NCBI GenBank assembly: GCA_964606065.1
Contig: CAZSEX010000004.1
Location: 28,623 to 92,622, forward strand
From: JAFGHJ01 sp964606065
GTDB taxonomy: Bacteria > Hydrothermota > UBA3072
Reading direction: 5' to 3'
DNA length: 64,000 bases
The notes under the pieces were generated by a model. That model saw only the letters and a list, made by a program, of their open reading frames with translations, was not told the origin of the DNA and made no database searches. Both the position numbers and the translations under genes were made by a program. Below, one piece after another: positions 8,003 to 17,639 of this stretch (position 1 is its first letter; every line of letters starts with the position of its first letter).

Positions 8003-10339
8003 ATGAAGCAAAGAAAGTTGATTGTATTCTTACTTTTGTTGTTTGTCGCAAATATCGCTTATGCGGCGAATATGAAGAGAATTGATGTGGGTAAACTACA
8101 GGCAAAAATTTTTGATGATGGTATTCAGAGTGCTACCAATCTTTTAATGAGTCACTGCATGTATAAAAGAGGTTACTTTAATGCGGACTGGGATGATTTA
8201 TTGACAACCACTTATTATCCAGGTGGATTTCTCCGCCAGGCTGGAATTCTTGTGGGAAATAGAAACTGGAAAGATGCGACCGGTAAATTCTGGCCTTATC
8301 ATGTTACGGGGCATTGTCCCGGTTCTTCTACCTTGAGTGATAACCCTTTTCAATTTAATATACCGGATGAAGATGGGGTTTCCATAAAAAGGATTTTTTC
8401 TTATCCTCCACCGCAAATAATAATTAATGGAATGCATTGCGAACCGGCATGGGGTGCGCTTGGAGATGAGGTAGCTCCGGACAAAGTATGGGGTACTGCC
8501 GATGTAATGATTGAATGCCACTGGAGACTTTCCAATGGTATGGATGTTTACCAGAGGAATCTCGCCTGGAGCCAGCCTTTACTCGATGATTTTGTTATCT
8601 GGGATTTAACATTTGTAAATACCGGTAATACGGATAGAGATGAGAAGATTGAACGACCAGGGCAAACTTTAGATTCGGTTGTTATTTTTAGACATTACGA
8701 CGCTATGCCTAACGGAGGGCTTTATCCTTTTGCTTCCTGGGCAGGGGTAACGGAAAATAATTATCGGCATCTCGGCACTCTGGGGCACGATTCTCTCAGG
8801 ATCAATTATCTTGCTCTTGCAAGAAAAGCAGATCATGAACATGACTCCTACGGTGACAAATGTGAGAAAGATTGGGGGGGGGATGTGAACCTCGAGGACG
8901 GGTGCGGTTGGACAGGACATGTAATTTTATTTGCTCCGAAAAACACGCAGGTTCCGCAGACGTATCCTATTGCGGACGTTGCTGCAAGTAATGACCCCGC
9001 TCAGCCAAGTATGCACAGCACGATAGAAGGTGGTTATGCCTGTTCAGATGTGGAAAATTTGCTGGATACTGCCGATCACAGGGAAACTTACAGGATTATG
9101 AGGATGGGGATTCACGGTTATGAGGATACGACAGTCTCGGAATGCCAGAATGTTTACGATATGAGCAGAATGTATAATGTATACGATACCACCGCTACTG
9201 GTGCTAGTACTTATTATGACCAGCCTCAGGATAGGATGGGAGAGTTGGAGATAACTCGCGGAGAAATTTATCCCAGAGATTGGGATTATTACACTTTCTC
9301 TACCACCCCGAAATTCTCCATAGGTCCCTACAATATGGAGTATTTAGATACTTTAAGAATCGTTTTCGCGATTGTAGCAGGTGCTGTAGATCGAAAGACT
9401 ACCTACGTCCTAAGCGAGATGAGGGCAAATGGAGAGGCGCGTGATTTTCAGTGGGTTTCAGAAATGGATTCCGCAACGATTCGGAAAGAATATGAGAGAA
9501 GAGACCGTATAGCTAAATTATTTGGAGACAAGGTGTATATGGATGGTGGATTAAATGAAATTGCCACGGATTATGTGATTTCGACCGGTAAGGATTCACT
9601 ATTTGAAAACGGAATGTCGGCTCGACGGGCTTTTAATTTAAATTATGATATTCCCGCTTCACCTGCTCCTCCTTCGGAGTTTGTGGTTGAGTCGCGAGAC
9701 GATATGATTAAACTGAGCTGGAGTTATGAGAGTGAGGCGTACGGTGACTATACGCCTTCAGACCTTGCGGGTTTTAATATCTACCGGACTGTAGGCGCAA
9801 CACTTTACGAGAAAGCAGGAGAAGCAGTTAAAGGTGATTGGGAACTGGTCGATTCTGTGGGTCCTGATGAAAGGACTTTTGCCGACACGGAGGGACTTGT
9901 ACGAGGTTATGATTATTACTACAGTATTACAGCGGTGAGTACTGCTGGAGTCGAAAGCGGGAGATGGATGACGATGACCGTTGAACCGTTTAAGGCGACT
10001 TTGTTAGACCCGGTAGAAGTGACTCTTGATTCGTGCCGTGTTGTTCCTAATCCTTTGAATATTAGGGATCCAAGGCAGCAGTTGGATGAGCCGAATAAAA
10101 TAGGATTTCGCCGGTTAACAGAAAAATGCACAATCAGGATTTTTACCGAATCTGGAGAGTTGATAAAAACTCTGAAACATGATGGTGGTGGGAGTGAAGA
10201 CTGGCAGATAATAGAAGAGGGTGGAAATTATACGACTACGGTTAACAACCAGAGACCGGCAAGTGGTCTTTATATAGCTCATATACAGGATGAATCATCA
10301 GGTAAAAGCGTTTTCCGTAAGTTCGTAATTATTAGATAA
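8003..10339 (+). CDS. Secreted FnIII protein with T9SS-like sorting tail, cassette copy 1
   Basis: A 778-residue exported protein of unknown function. It has a signal peptide (about 1-21, ending AYA), a large N-terminal region of no recognised fold (about 25-550), a fibronectin type III-like domain about 553-660 (IKLSWSYES, FNIYRT, YYYSITAVSTAGVESG), and a C-terminal tail about 673-778. The tail has the marks of T9SS type A sorting domains: VVPNPLN, TIRIFTESGELIKTL, ASGLYIAHI and the closing FRKFVIIR. It should therefore be exported and left at the cell surface. Its position between the receptor and PorV-like genes, 18 and 13 bases away, suggests a surface glycan-binding partner of the receptor, the place SusD has in Bacteroidota; that role is inference. 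The paralogue is at 29801. A run of nine G lies at 8874-8882 inside the gene. AAAGGAGG precedes the start. Confidence 0.82.
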   Translation: MKQRKLIVFLLLLFVANIAYAANMKRIDVGKLQAKIFDDGIQSATNLLMSHCMYKRGYFNADWDDLLTTTYYPGGFLRQAGILVGNRNWKDATGKFWPYHVTGHCPGSSTLSDNPFQFNIPDEDGVSIKRIFSYPPPQIIINGMHCEPAWGALGDEVAPDKVWGTADVMIECHWRLSNGMDVYQRNLAWSQPLLDDFVIWDLTFVNTGNTDRDEKIERPGQTLDSVVIFRHYDAMPNGGLYPFASWAGVTENNYRHLGTLGHDSLRINYLALARKADHEHDSYGDKCEKDWGGDVNLEDGCGWTGHVILFAPKNTQVPQTYPIADVAASNDPAQPSMHSTIEGGYACSDVENLLDTADHRETYRIMRMGIHGYEDTTVSECQNVYDMSRMYNVYDTTATGASTYYDQPQDRMGELEITRGEIYPRDWDYYTFSTTPKFSIGPYNMEYLDTLRIVFAIVAGAVDRKTTYVLSEMRANGEARDFQWVSEMDSATIRKEYERRDRIAKLFGDKVYMDGGLNEIATDYVISTGKDSLFENGMSARRAFNLNYDIPASPAPPSEFVVESRDDMIKLSWSYESEAYGDYTPSDLAGFNIYRTVGATLYEKAGEAVKGDWELVDSVGPDERTFADTEGLVRGYDYYYSITAVSTAGVESGRWMTMTVEPFKATLLDPVEVTLDSCRVVPNPLNIRDPRQQLDEPNKIGFRRLTEKCTIRIFTESGELIKTLKHDGGGSEDWQIIEEGGNYTTTVNNQRPASGLYIAHIQDESSGKSVFRKFVIIR

Positions 10340-10352
10340 GGGGGCGAGAGAA

Positions 10353-11327
10353 ATGAAGAAATTTATTGTTTTTATATCTTTAATAATGTTTGTTTTTTCG
10401 GTTGCTTCTTACTCTCAGGATAAAGTTGCCCAGACAGGTATTAAAATGCTTGACGTAGGCGCGGGAGCTCGTGCCTGCGGAATGGGAGAAGCTTATACTG
10501 TGATAGGGCAGGATGCTGACGCTCTTTTCTACAATCCCTCCGGCATAGGTGAAATCGACGACAATTTTGATTTATCAGTAGGTATGACACAGTGGTTTGC
10601 CGACATTAATTATGGTTATATGTCGATGGTTGTTAATGGTGGAGTGTGGGGGAATTTCGGAATTAGTGCTATTGTACCTGATTATGGAGAAATTTATGGT
10701 ACGGAGGTTGATACTACTGCACCATTAGATTTTGTAAATACCGGTCAGGTAGATGTAAACTCATATTGTTTAGGGGTTGCCTACGCAAGAGAATTTACCG
10801 ATAAGTTTACGGTCGGAGCTCAGGTTAAATATATTATGCAGAAACTGGGAGAAAGTTCGGATCCCCAAAATCCTGAGTTAATGAGAGATAATGTTATTAA
10901 TACTCTCTCTTATGATTTTGGTCTACTTTTTTATCCTGGTTTTAAGAGTTTTGCATTCGGAATGTCTGTGCGTAATTTTTCTCCCAGAGTAAAATATGAA
11001 ATGATTGGGTTTGAGTTGCCTTTGACTTTTGCGCTTGGCGTAGGCTTGGATTTAATGGATTTTCTGGGAGATAATCCCGATTATTCGTTTAATATCGGTG
11101 CCGAAATGCTGCACCCCCGTGATTGGCAGGAACAGTTTCATCTGGGAGGAGAATTTGGAATCTGGGATATGCTCTTCTTACGGCTTGGATATAAATTCAG
11201 ATATTCCCAGGAGGGTTTAAACGCCGGGGTCGGTTTTACTTATGGAGGAGTCAGGATAGATTATTCCTACAGTGAATTTGAGCTGTTCGATATGATAAAC
11301 AGAGTTTCTGTGGGAATGGTCTTTTAG
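10353..11327 (+). CDS. PorV/PorQ-family outer-membrane protein, cassette copy 1
   Basis: A 324-residue outer-membrane barrel protein. After a signal peptide (about 1-22, ending SYSQ) comes the family signature GARACGMGEAYTVIGQDADALFYNPSGIGE (split here: GARACGMGEA at about 38-47, then LFYNPSGIGE). A barrel of the FadL-like kind follows, with VAYAREFTDKFTVGAQVKY, FKSFAFGMSVRNFSPR and a terminal Phe. In the T9SS, PorV shuttles cargo proteins to the attachment complex at the surface. Here the preceding gene encodes a protein with a T9SS-like sorting tail, so this may be its dedicated carrier, or a fixed companion of the receptor. The gene starts 13 bases after that gene and has GGGGGCGAGAG upstream. 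It is closely related to 32160-33137. Gap 11328-11429 contains no clear terminator. Confidence 0.85.
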   Translation: MKKFIVFISLIMFVFSVASYSQDKVAQTGIKMLDVGAGARACGMGEAYTVIGQDADALFYNPSGIGEIDDNFDLSVGMTQWFADINYGYMSMVVNGGVWGNFGISAIVPDYGEIYGTEVDTTAPLDFVNTGQVDVNSYCLGVAYAREFTDKFTVGAQVKYIMQKLGESSDPQNPELMRDNVINTLSYDFGLLFYPGFKSFAFGMSVRNFSPRVKYEMIGFELPLTFALGVGLDLMDFLGDNPDYSFNIGAEMLHPRDWQEQFHLGGEFGIWDMLFLRLGYKFRYSQEGLNAGVGFTYGGVRIDYSYSEFELFDMINRVSVGMVF

Positions 11328-11429
11328 CGGAGTTTAATCAATAGTCTGAAGAAATATAGCGAGTTAAGAATGGAGATTGTTCTTCAAGAGTAGGGTTGGA
11401 TTTTTTTTAAAAACTATAAGGAGTAAGGC

Positions 11430-12857
11430 ATGGATTCTGAGACACGGGATATATCGCTAACTGAGAAAATTGGCTATAGTCTGGGTGATACGGCGTCCAA
11501 TCTGATTTTTCAGACCATTCTCTTTTTTATAACCTACTTTTACACCGATGTTTTCGGTATCGCGCCCGCGACACTGGCGACGATGTTCTTGATTACGCGA
11601 ATCTGGGACGCGGTTAACGACCCCATAATGGGCGCTATCGCGGACCGTACCAATACCCGCTGGGGTAAGTTCAGACCTTATCTTCTATGGGTGGCGATTC
11701 CGTTCGGCTTGGTAGGCGTGGCGGTCTTTACCACGCCTGATTTAAGTATGACCGGAAAGATAATATACGCTTACGTCACATACATTCTGCTGGATTTTGT
11801 TTACACTGCTATAAATGTGCCGTATTCGGCTCTGATGGGTGTTATGACGTCTAATGCGAGGGTAAGAACCATTCTATCTCAATTTCGTTTTGCGGCTGCT
11901 TTTTTAGGCGGGCTGATTATTCAGTACTCTGTTCTTAAACTTGTCAGAATATTAGGAAAAGGAAATGAAGCTCTGGGCTGGCAGCTCACCATGGTTGTCC
12001 TCTCAATACTGGCAATCATTATGTTCTTTATTACTTTTATAACGACTAAAGAAAGAGTTAAACCTCCCAAGGAACAAAAAACTTTTTTAAAGGAAGACCT
12101 GCGCGATTTGTTCAGAAATAAACCCTGGCTGTTGGTAGCTGGGGGGACAGTATTTCAGCTTACTTATATCACTATTAGAAACGGCAGTATAATATACTAT
12201 TTTAAGTATTTTGTGGGTGACCAGGAATTGATGCTTTTTGGAAACACTTATATGTTCTCCAGTGATAATATGACATCCACCTTTCTTATTTCGGGTACGC
12301 TCGCGACAATTCTGGGTATTGTTTTAACCGGATGGTTCAGCAAAGTTTTTGGCAAAAGAAATTGTTATGTTGGATTTCTGGCAGTAACCGGAATATTCAC
12401 GGCGGTTTTCTATTTATTTAACCCGATAAATATTATTCCTATGTTTATTATGCAGCTTTTCGCGTCCTTTACATTCGGTCCTGTGTCTGTGCTGCAGTGG
12501 GCAATGTACACGGATACGGCGGATTATTCCGAATGGAAAAATCGTCGACGTGCCACGGCGCTCCTCATGGCTGCTTCGTTGTTCGCGCTTAAGCTGGGAG
12601 TAGCTCTGGGTGGTGCTCTTCTCGCGGGCCTTTTAGCTTTTCATGGTTATAATCCCGGTGTCGAACAGACCGCGGGAGGATTACTCGGAGTAAAGCTGGT
12701 AATGAGTTTATATCCTGCTATCCCCGCGATTATCGGCGCCGCTATTATGTTGTTTTATCCGTTAACCAACCAGATGATGGTGGATATTGAAAAAGATTTA
12801 AATGAGAGAAGGCGTGACTCCGGGGACCAGGAACCGGATAGCCTGAGTGGGTTATAA
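11430..12857 (+). CDS. GPH-family sugar:cation symporter 1
   Basis: A 475-residue inner-membrane transporter of the glycoside-pentoside-hexuronide (MelB/XynB/UidB) family with about 12 membrane segments. The signature of the second and third segments is present (RIWDAVNDPIMGAIADRT, then RWGKFRPYLLW, residues about 54-85). YTDTADYSEWKNRRRATALL near 360 is the second family mark. It would carry xylosides or xylo-oligosaccharides into the cytoplasm with Na+ or H+. It is the most divergent of three successive paralogues (next at 13016 and 14559). Context points to xylan breakdown products, but the substrate cannot be read from sequence. AAGGAGTAAGGC precedes the start. Confidence 0.92.
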   Translation: MDSETRDISLTEKIGYSLGDTASNLIFQTILFFITYFYTDVFGIAPATLATMFLITRIWDAVNDPIMGAIADRTNTRWGKFRPYLLWVAIPFGLVGVAVFTTPDLSMTGKIIYAYVTYILLDFVYTAINVPYSALMGVMTSNARVRTILSQFRFAAAFLGGLIIQYSVLKLVRILGKGNEALGWQLTMVVLSILAIIMFFITFITTKERVKPPKEQKTFLKEDLRDLFRNKPWLLVAGGTVFQLTYITIRNGSIIYYFKYFVGDQELMLFGNTYMFSSDNMTSTFLISGTLATILGIVLTGWFSKVFGKRNCYVGFLAVTGIFTAVFYLFNPINIIPMFIMQLFASFTFGPVSVLQWAMYTDTADYSEWKNRRRATALLMAASLFALKLGVALGGALLAGLLAFHGYNPGVEQTAGGLLGVKLVMSLYPAIPAIIGAAIMLFYPLTNQMMVDIEKDLNERRRDSGDQEPDSLSGL

Positions 12858-12982
12858 TAAATATATTAATGATTAAATATTTATAAGATTTGTTGATGAT
12901 GGGAATATTAGGTGAAAAATGACTGCTTTAAATCGGATGTTAATGTCCGTTGTTTATTCCCCGGTATGATTTTAATTGTTTG

Positions 12983-12996
12983 TTAAAGCGCTCAAA
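12983..12996. promoter_or_regulatory. Possible LacI-family operator
   Basis: TTAAAGCGCTCAAA is a near-palindrome with a central AGCGCT, as in many LacI/GalR-family operators. It lies about 20 bases before the second symporter gene, inside a 158-base gap that otherwise holds only A+T-rich sequence. No LacI-type regulator gene lies in the window, so this is a weak call. Confidence 0.3.
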
Positions 12997-13015
12997 ATTA
13001 GAAAAGGAGTGAAAT

Positions 13016-14440
13016 ATGGATGTTAAAGCTGCAAAGTTATCTATAAAGGAAAAAGTAGGTTACAGTCTCGGCGATACCGCATACAATTTCTATTTCCAAA
13101 TGGCGATGATTTTTATGTTATTCTTTTATACCGATGTATTCGGTATTTCCGCTGCGGTCGTCGGAACTATGTTTCTTGTTTCTCGTATATGGGACGCGGT
13201 AAACGACCCCATGATTGGAGCCTTTGCCGATCGAACGGAAACAAGATGGGGAAAATTTCGCCCCTGGATATTGTTTTCCGCTTTTCCTCTTGCTATATCC
13301 GGTATATTAGCTTTTACCACTGTGGATCTAAGTACAGTCGGTAAAATTGTGTGGGCTTATGTAACCTACAATTTGATGATGATGTCTTATACAGCGGGTA
13401 ACGTTCCTTACTCTTCTTTAATGGGTGTGATGACAGCCGATTCGGATGAAAGAGTGGGTCTTAATGTGTGGCGCTTTACCTTCGCAAATGGGGCAATGCT
13501 TATAGTACAGGGATTGACTTTGCCTCTTGTGGGATTTCTCGGTAAGGGAGACGACGCAAAAGGCTTTATGCTTACCATGGTGTTTTTCTCCGCCATGGCT
13601 ATAGTATTCTTGACAACTACTTTTTTGAGCACTAAAGAAAGAATTAAACCCGACCCGAGACAGAAGACTTCGATAAAGCAGGACCTTGCCGATCTCTTCA
13701 CCAATCGTCCCTGGGTTATTATATTTATTATGACCGTTTTTGTGTTTGTTTATTGGTCTTTGAAGGGTAGTATCGGACTCTACTACACTAAATATTTTGT
13801 AGACCATGCGAGTCTTAGAGCTTTCCTGCAGAATTTCGGTCTGGCAAAAAATCCGGCCGCGGATGTGGTAAAAGTAGGGTTCACCTTTTACAGCACCACC
13901 GGAGTTATCGCTATGTTAATAGGGATTCTCTTTGCTAAGATGCTTGCTGTAAGGTTTGGGAAAAGAGATGTGTTCCGAGTGTGTCTCTTTTTAGCGGCGG
14001 TTTGTACATTCGTGTACGTGTTTTTAAAGCCGGAACAGGTCTTACTGCAATACATCTTTAACATTCTCATACAATTCTTCTATGGATTTACAGTTCCTTT
14101 GCTCTGGGCTATGGTCGCCGATGTGGCAGATTTTACCGAATGGAAGACTCGCCGTCGAGCAACAGCTATGACCTTTGCCGGTATTTTGTTCGCTCTTAAA
14201 TTGGGTCTCAGTGTTGGCGGAGCATTTGCCGGAAAGCTTCTCAGTTTTTATAATTATACACCGAATGTAGAGCAAACCGCGGAAACATTAAAAGGTATTC
14301 GTTATATGATGAGTGTATATCCCGCGATTTTATTTTTTGCCGGTGTCGGAGCGCTTCTCTTTTATAGAATAGACAGAAAAACGGAACGCGAGATGGAGCA
14401 GGCTCTGATAGAAAGGCGTAAAGAATATCAGGAGAGTTGA
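13016..14440 (+). CDS. GPH-family sugar:cation symporter 2
   Basis: A 474-residue paralogue of the preceding transporter, with the same family marks: RIWDAVNDPMIGAFADRTE, RWGKFRPWILF (about 55-88) and VADVADFTEWKTRRRATAM near 360. It is far closer to the next gene (14559) than to the first symporter; the two share long blocks such as AAVVGTMFLVS and NVEQTAETLKGIRYMMS, pointing to a recent tandem duplication. The likely job is uptake of xylosides or xylo-oligosaccharides across the inner membrane. AAAAGGAGTGAAAT precedes the start. Confidence 0.92.
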   Translation: MDVKAAKLSIKEKVGYSLGDTAYNFYFQMAMIFMLFFYTDVFGISAAVVGTMFLVSRIWDAVNDPMIGAFADRTETRWGKFRPWILFSAFPLAISGILAFTTVDLSTVGKIVWAYVTYNLMMMSYTAGNVPYSSLMGVMTADSDERVGLNVWRFTFANGAMLIVQGLTLPLVGFLGKGDDAKGFMLTMVFFSAMAIVFLTTTFLSTKERIKPDPRQKTSIKQDLADLFTNRPWVIIFIMTVFVFVYWSLKGSIGLYYTKYFVDHASLRAFLQNFGLAKNPAADVVKVGFTFYSTTGVIAMLIGILFAKMLAVRFGKRDVFRVCLFLAAVCTFVYVFLKPEQVLLQYIFNILIQFFYGFTVPLLWAMVADVADFTEWKTRRRATAMTFAGILFALKLGLSVGGAFAGKLLSFYNYTPNVEQTAETLKGIRYMMSVYPAILFFAGVGALLFYRIDRKTEREMEQALIERRKEYQES

Positions 14441-14558
14441 CGGAGCGGATCAGAAAACTGTCGATGAATTAGATAAAGTTTTAGAAAAACAGGTTTTATT
14501 GGAAAGAGTATTTTACTCTTAGAAGAGGAGAAACTAATAGTAAGGAGGTATAAAATAT

Positions 14559-15983
14559 ATGATCCCTGAAGCGACAAAATTGTCTATAAAGGAGAAAATA
14601 GGATTCGGTCTGGGTGATACTGCTTATAATTTCTATTTCCAGGCGGCTATGTTTTATATGTTGATCTTCTATACGGATATATTTGGTATCCCTGCCGCGG
14701 TTGTCGGGACAATGTTTCTGGTTTCTAAAGTGTGGGACGCGATAAATGACCCATTAATGGCTGCCCTGGCTGATCGTACTAAAAGCCGCTGGGGAAAATA
14801 CCGTCCGTGGATACTCTTTACCGCTTTTCCTTTTGCTATAGCAGGTATACTATGTTTTACAAATTTGGACTTAAGCAAGGTGGGGAAAATTGTGTGGGCT
14901 TATGTGACCTATAATTTGCTCATGATGTCTTATACGGCGGGCAATGTTCCTTATTCGTCTTTGATGGGTGTAATGACAGCCGATTCGGGTGAACGTACCG
15001 GTCTTAATCAAATTCGCTTTATCTTCGCGAATTTCGCGATGCTCATAGTACAGGGAGCAACCTTGCCTCTTGTGGAGAAACTCGGCAGGGGTGATGACGC
15101 GAAAGGTTTTATGCTCACCATGGTATTTTTTGCTATAATGACTGTGATAATGTTGACGATCACTTTCATGACCACCAGGGAGAGAATAAAACCCGAACCC
15201 GGGCAAAAGACTTCAATAAAACAGGACCTTTCCGATCTCATTAAAAACAGACCCTGGGTTATTATGTTTATTATGACTCTTTTCGTGTTTATTTATTGGT
15301 CCATGAAGAACAGTATCTCAATATTTTACTTTGAATACTTCGTAAACCATGAGAGTCTTCGGGCTTTCCTGCAGAATTTCGGTATGGCTCGGAACCCCGC
15401 CGCGGATGTCGTAAATATAGGATTCCCAATTTTTAATACCAGCGGACTTATCGCTCAATTAATAGGTATTCTCTTTTCAAAATTTTTCGCTGTCAGGTTT
15501 GGAAAAAGAGATGTATTTCGGTTTTTTCTGTTTTTGGCGACATGTTTTACGTTCGTGTATGTGTTTTTAAAACCGGAACAGATTTTCTTGATATTTATCT
15601 CTAACATTCTTATCCAGTTCTTTTATGGGTTTACCGTACCTTTGCTCTGGGCTATGGTCGCGGATGTGGCAGATTTTACCGAATGGAAAACTCACAGACG
15701 TGCTACAGCCATGACATTTGCCGGAGTTTTATTCGCTCTGAAATTAGGTTTTAGTTTTGGGAGCACGATTGCCGCGAAGCTTCTTAGTTTTTATAATTAT
15801 GTACCGAATGTAGAACAGACCGCGGAAACATTGAAAGGTATTCGTTATATGATGAGTGTCTATCCCGCGATTTTATGGTTACTTGGTGTGGGAGCTCTTT
15901 TATTTTATAGAATAGATAGAAGCACGGAACTCGAAATGGAGAAAGAATTAATAAAGAGAAGAGAGGGGTATCAGCAGGATTGA
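14559..15983 (+). CDS. GPH-family sugar:cation symporter 3
   Basis: A 474-residue transporter nearly colinear with symporter 2, differing in scattered positions (for example DAINDPLMAALADRTKSRWGK against DAVNDPMIGAFADRTETRWGK, shown in part). A duplicated symporter may have diverged in substrate, for example oligomer length or side-chain decoration. TAAGGAGGTATAAAATAT precedes the start. The GH43 gene follows after 36 bases, so transporter and glycosidases appear to be one operon. Confidence 0.92.
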   Translation: MIPEATKLSIKEKIGFGLGDTAYNFYFQAAMFYMLIFYTDIFGIPAAVVGTMFLVSKVWDAINDPLMAALADRTKSRWGKYRPWILFTAFPFAIAGILCFTNLDLSKVGKIVWAYVTYNLLMMSYTAGNVPYSSLMGVMTADSGERTGLNQIRFIFANFAMLIVQGATLPLVEKLGRGDDAKGFMLTMVFFAIMTVIMLTITFMTTRERIKPEPGQKTSIKQDLSDLIKNRPWVIMFIMTLFVFIYWSMKNSISIFYFEYFVNHESLRAFLQNFGMARNPAADVVNIGFPIFNTSGLIAQLIGILFSKFFAVRFGKRDVFRFFLFLATCFTFVYVFLKPEQIFLIFISNILIQFFYGFTVPLLWAMVADVADFTEWKTHRRATAMTFAGVLFALKLGFSFGSTIAAKLLSFYNYVPNVEQTAETLKGIRYMMSVYPAILWLLGVGALLFYRIDRSTELEMEKELIKRREGYQQD

Positions 15984-16019
15984 CGAAAAATGTTTGCCGA
16001 TTATTAGGAGGTAAGATTA

Positions 16020-17624
16020 ATGAATAGAATTAGCATATTGCTTTTAATAATATCATTTTTATCTTTGCTTTTTTTGACGCAGTGTTCTGTTGAATACAAT
16101 GAAACATATACGAATCCGGTTATTCCCGGAGGTTTTCCCGATCCCAGTATCTGCAAAGTTGGCGATGATTACTATACAGTGCACAGTTCATTCGAGTATT
16201 TTCCGGGTGTACCGGTTTTTCACAGTAAGGACCTCGTACACTGGAAATTGATCGGTTACTGTTTGACCAGAGAGAGTCAGTTGCCTCTTAAAAACATGAG
16301 ATATTCCGGAGGTATTTACGCTCCCACCATTCGCTATCACGACGGTTTATTTTATATGATTACCACGAATGTGGATGGGGGCGGAAATTTCTATGTGACC
16401 GCTGAGGATCCCGCCGGTCCCTGGTCCGAACCTGTATGGCTGGATAGAGAGGGGATAGATCCTTCTTTATTTTTCGATGATGACGGCAGGGTTTATTACA
16501 CTCGTCATGAAGGTGAGGCAGACGGTCACATCGTTCAGTGTTTAATAAATATAGAAGAAGGTAAACTTGAAGGAGATTTGAAAAAGATATGGGGAGGTAC
16601 GGGTGGTATATGGCCTGAAGGTCCTCATCTGTATAAAATAAACGGTAAGTATTATTTGATGATTTCGGAGGGGGGTACGAGTTACGGGCATATGATTACA
16701 ATAGCCAGAAGTGATTCTCCCTGGGGTCCCTTCGAGTCCAATCCGGACAATCCCATTCTTACGCATAAAGATAGAGAGAGACATCAATTCCGGGCTCTGG
16801 GACACGGAGATTTAGTTGAAACTCCCGATGGTTGGTGGATTGTTTTTCTGGGGATTCGACCCAAGGGTGGTCATTACAATCATCTTGGCAGAGAGATGTT
16901 TTTAGCTCCGGTTGAGTGGAATGGAAAAGGGTGGCCGGTTGTCAATGAAAATAAACCCATAGAAGATACGATGCCTGCTCCGAAGTTGCCTAAGTATAAA
17001 TTCAGAGAAGAACCTGATAGGGATAATTTTAACGGTTGTGATATTGCTCTTTGCTGGAATTATTTACGAAATCCATATATGGAAAATTATTCCTTAACCG
17101 AGCGTCCGGGTTATTTGAGACTCCGGGGTACTGCGGTTACTATGGGCGATCAAGATTCGCCTACTTTTATCGGAAGGCGGCAGACCGCCATGGAATGTAA
17201 AATCGCGGCGAAACTCGATTTTAACCCTGAAAGAGAGGGAGAAGAGGCGGGTCTGGTTATAAGAGGAAACGAGGTCAACAGGGCTGAAATAGGAGTTACG
17301 CTGAAAGACGGGAAGCGGCATGCGTTTTTTACGAATATGGTTAAAGGCAAATTGGTGGAGCCGGTTCGGTATGAGGAAATCGGTGAAGGCGAAGTAATCC
17401 TGTCTATAGAAGCAAAGCCTTTGTATTATGAACTATTCTATCAGATAAACGGCGGAACTCCTGTGAGTATGGGAAAAGTGGAAACCAAATATCTGACTTT
17501 TGAAGAAGTGGTAGGATATCTCTTTACAGGAGTATATTTCGGTATGTACGCTACGGGTAACGGAGAAAAAAGCACCGTACCGGCTGATTTTGATTGGTTC
17601 GAGTTTGTGAAGCATAAGAAATAG
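16020..17624 (+). CDS. GH43 beta-xylosidase / arabinofuranosidase, probably exported
   Basis: A 534-residue glycoside hydrolase of family 43 of the beta-xylosidase type, with a five-bladed propeller (about 28-320) and a C-terminal beta-sandwich (about 335-530; EEAGLVIRGNE and YFGMYATG are typical). The three acidic residues fit the family: base D41 in GGFPDPS, pKa-tuning D147 in GIDPSLFF, acid E200 in WPEGPHLY. The N-terminus is a strong signal sequence (about 1-21) followed by Cys22. LTQC resembles a lipobox, though Gln before the Cys is unusual, so lipoprotein anchoring is likely but not sure. It would remove xylose or arabinose from oligosaccharides before uptake. AGGAGGTAAGATTA precedes the start; GH10 follows after 15 bases. 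Confidence 0.9.
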   Translation: MNRISILLLIISFLSLLFLTQCSVEYNETYTNPVIPGGFPDPSICKVGDDYYTVHSSFEYFPGVPVFHSKDLVHWKLIGYCLTRESQLPLKNMRYSGGIYAPTIRYHDGLFYMITTNVDGGGNFYVTAEDPAGPWSEPVWLDREGIDPSLFFDDDGRVYYTRHEGEADGHIVQCLINIEEGKLEGDLKKIWGGTGGIWPEGPHLYKINGKYYLMISEGGTSYGHMITIARSDSPWGPFESNPDNPILTHKDRERHQFRALGHGDLVETPDGWWIVFLGIRPKGGHYNHLGREMFLAPVEWNGKGWPVVNENKPIEDTMPAPKLPKYKFREEPDRDNFNGCDIALCWNYLRNPYMENYSLTERPGYLRLRGTAVTMGDQDSPTFIGRRQTAMECKIAAKLDFNPEREGEEAGLVIRGNEVNRAEIGVTLKDGKRHAFFTNMVKGKLVEPVRYEEIGEGEVILSIEAKPLYYELFYQINGGTPVSMGKVETKYLTFEEVVGYLFTGVYFGMYATGNGEKSTVPADFDWFEFVKHKK

Positions 17625-17639
17625 GGTTAGGAGTAGAAG

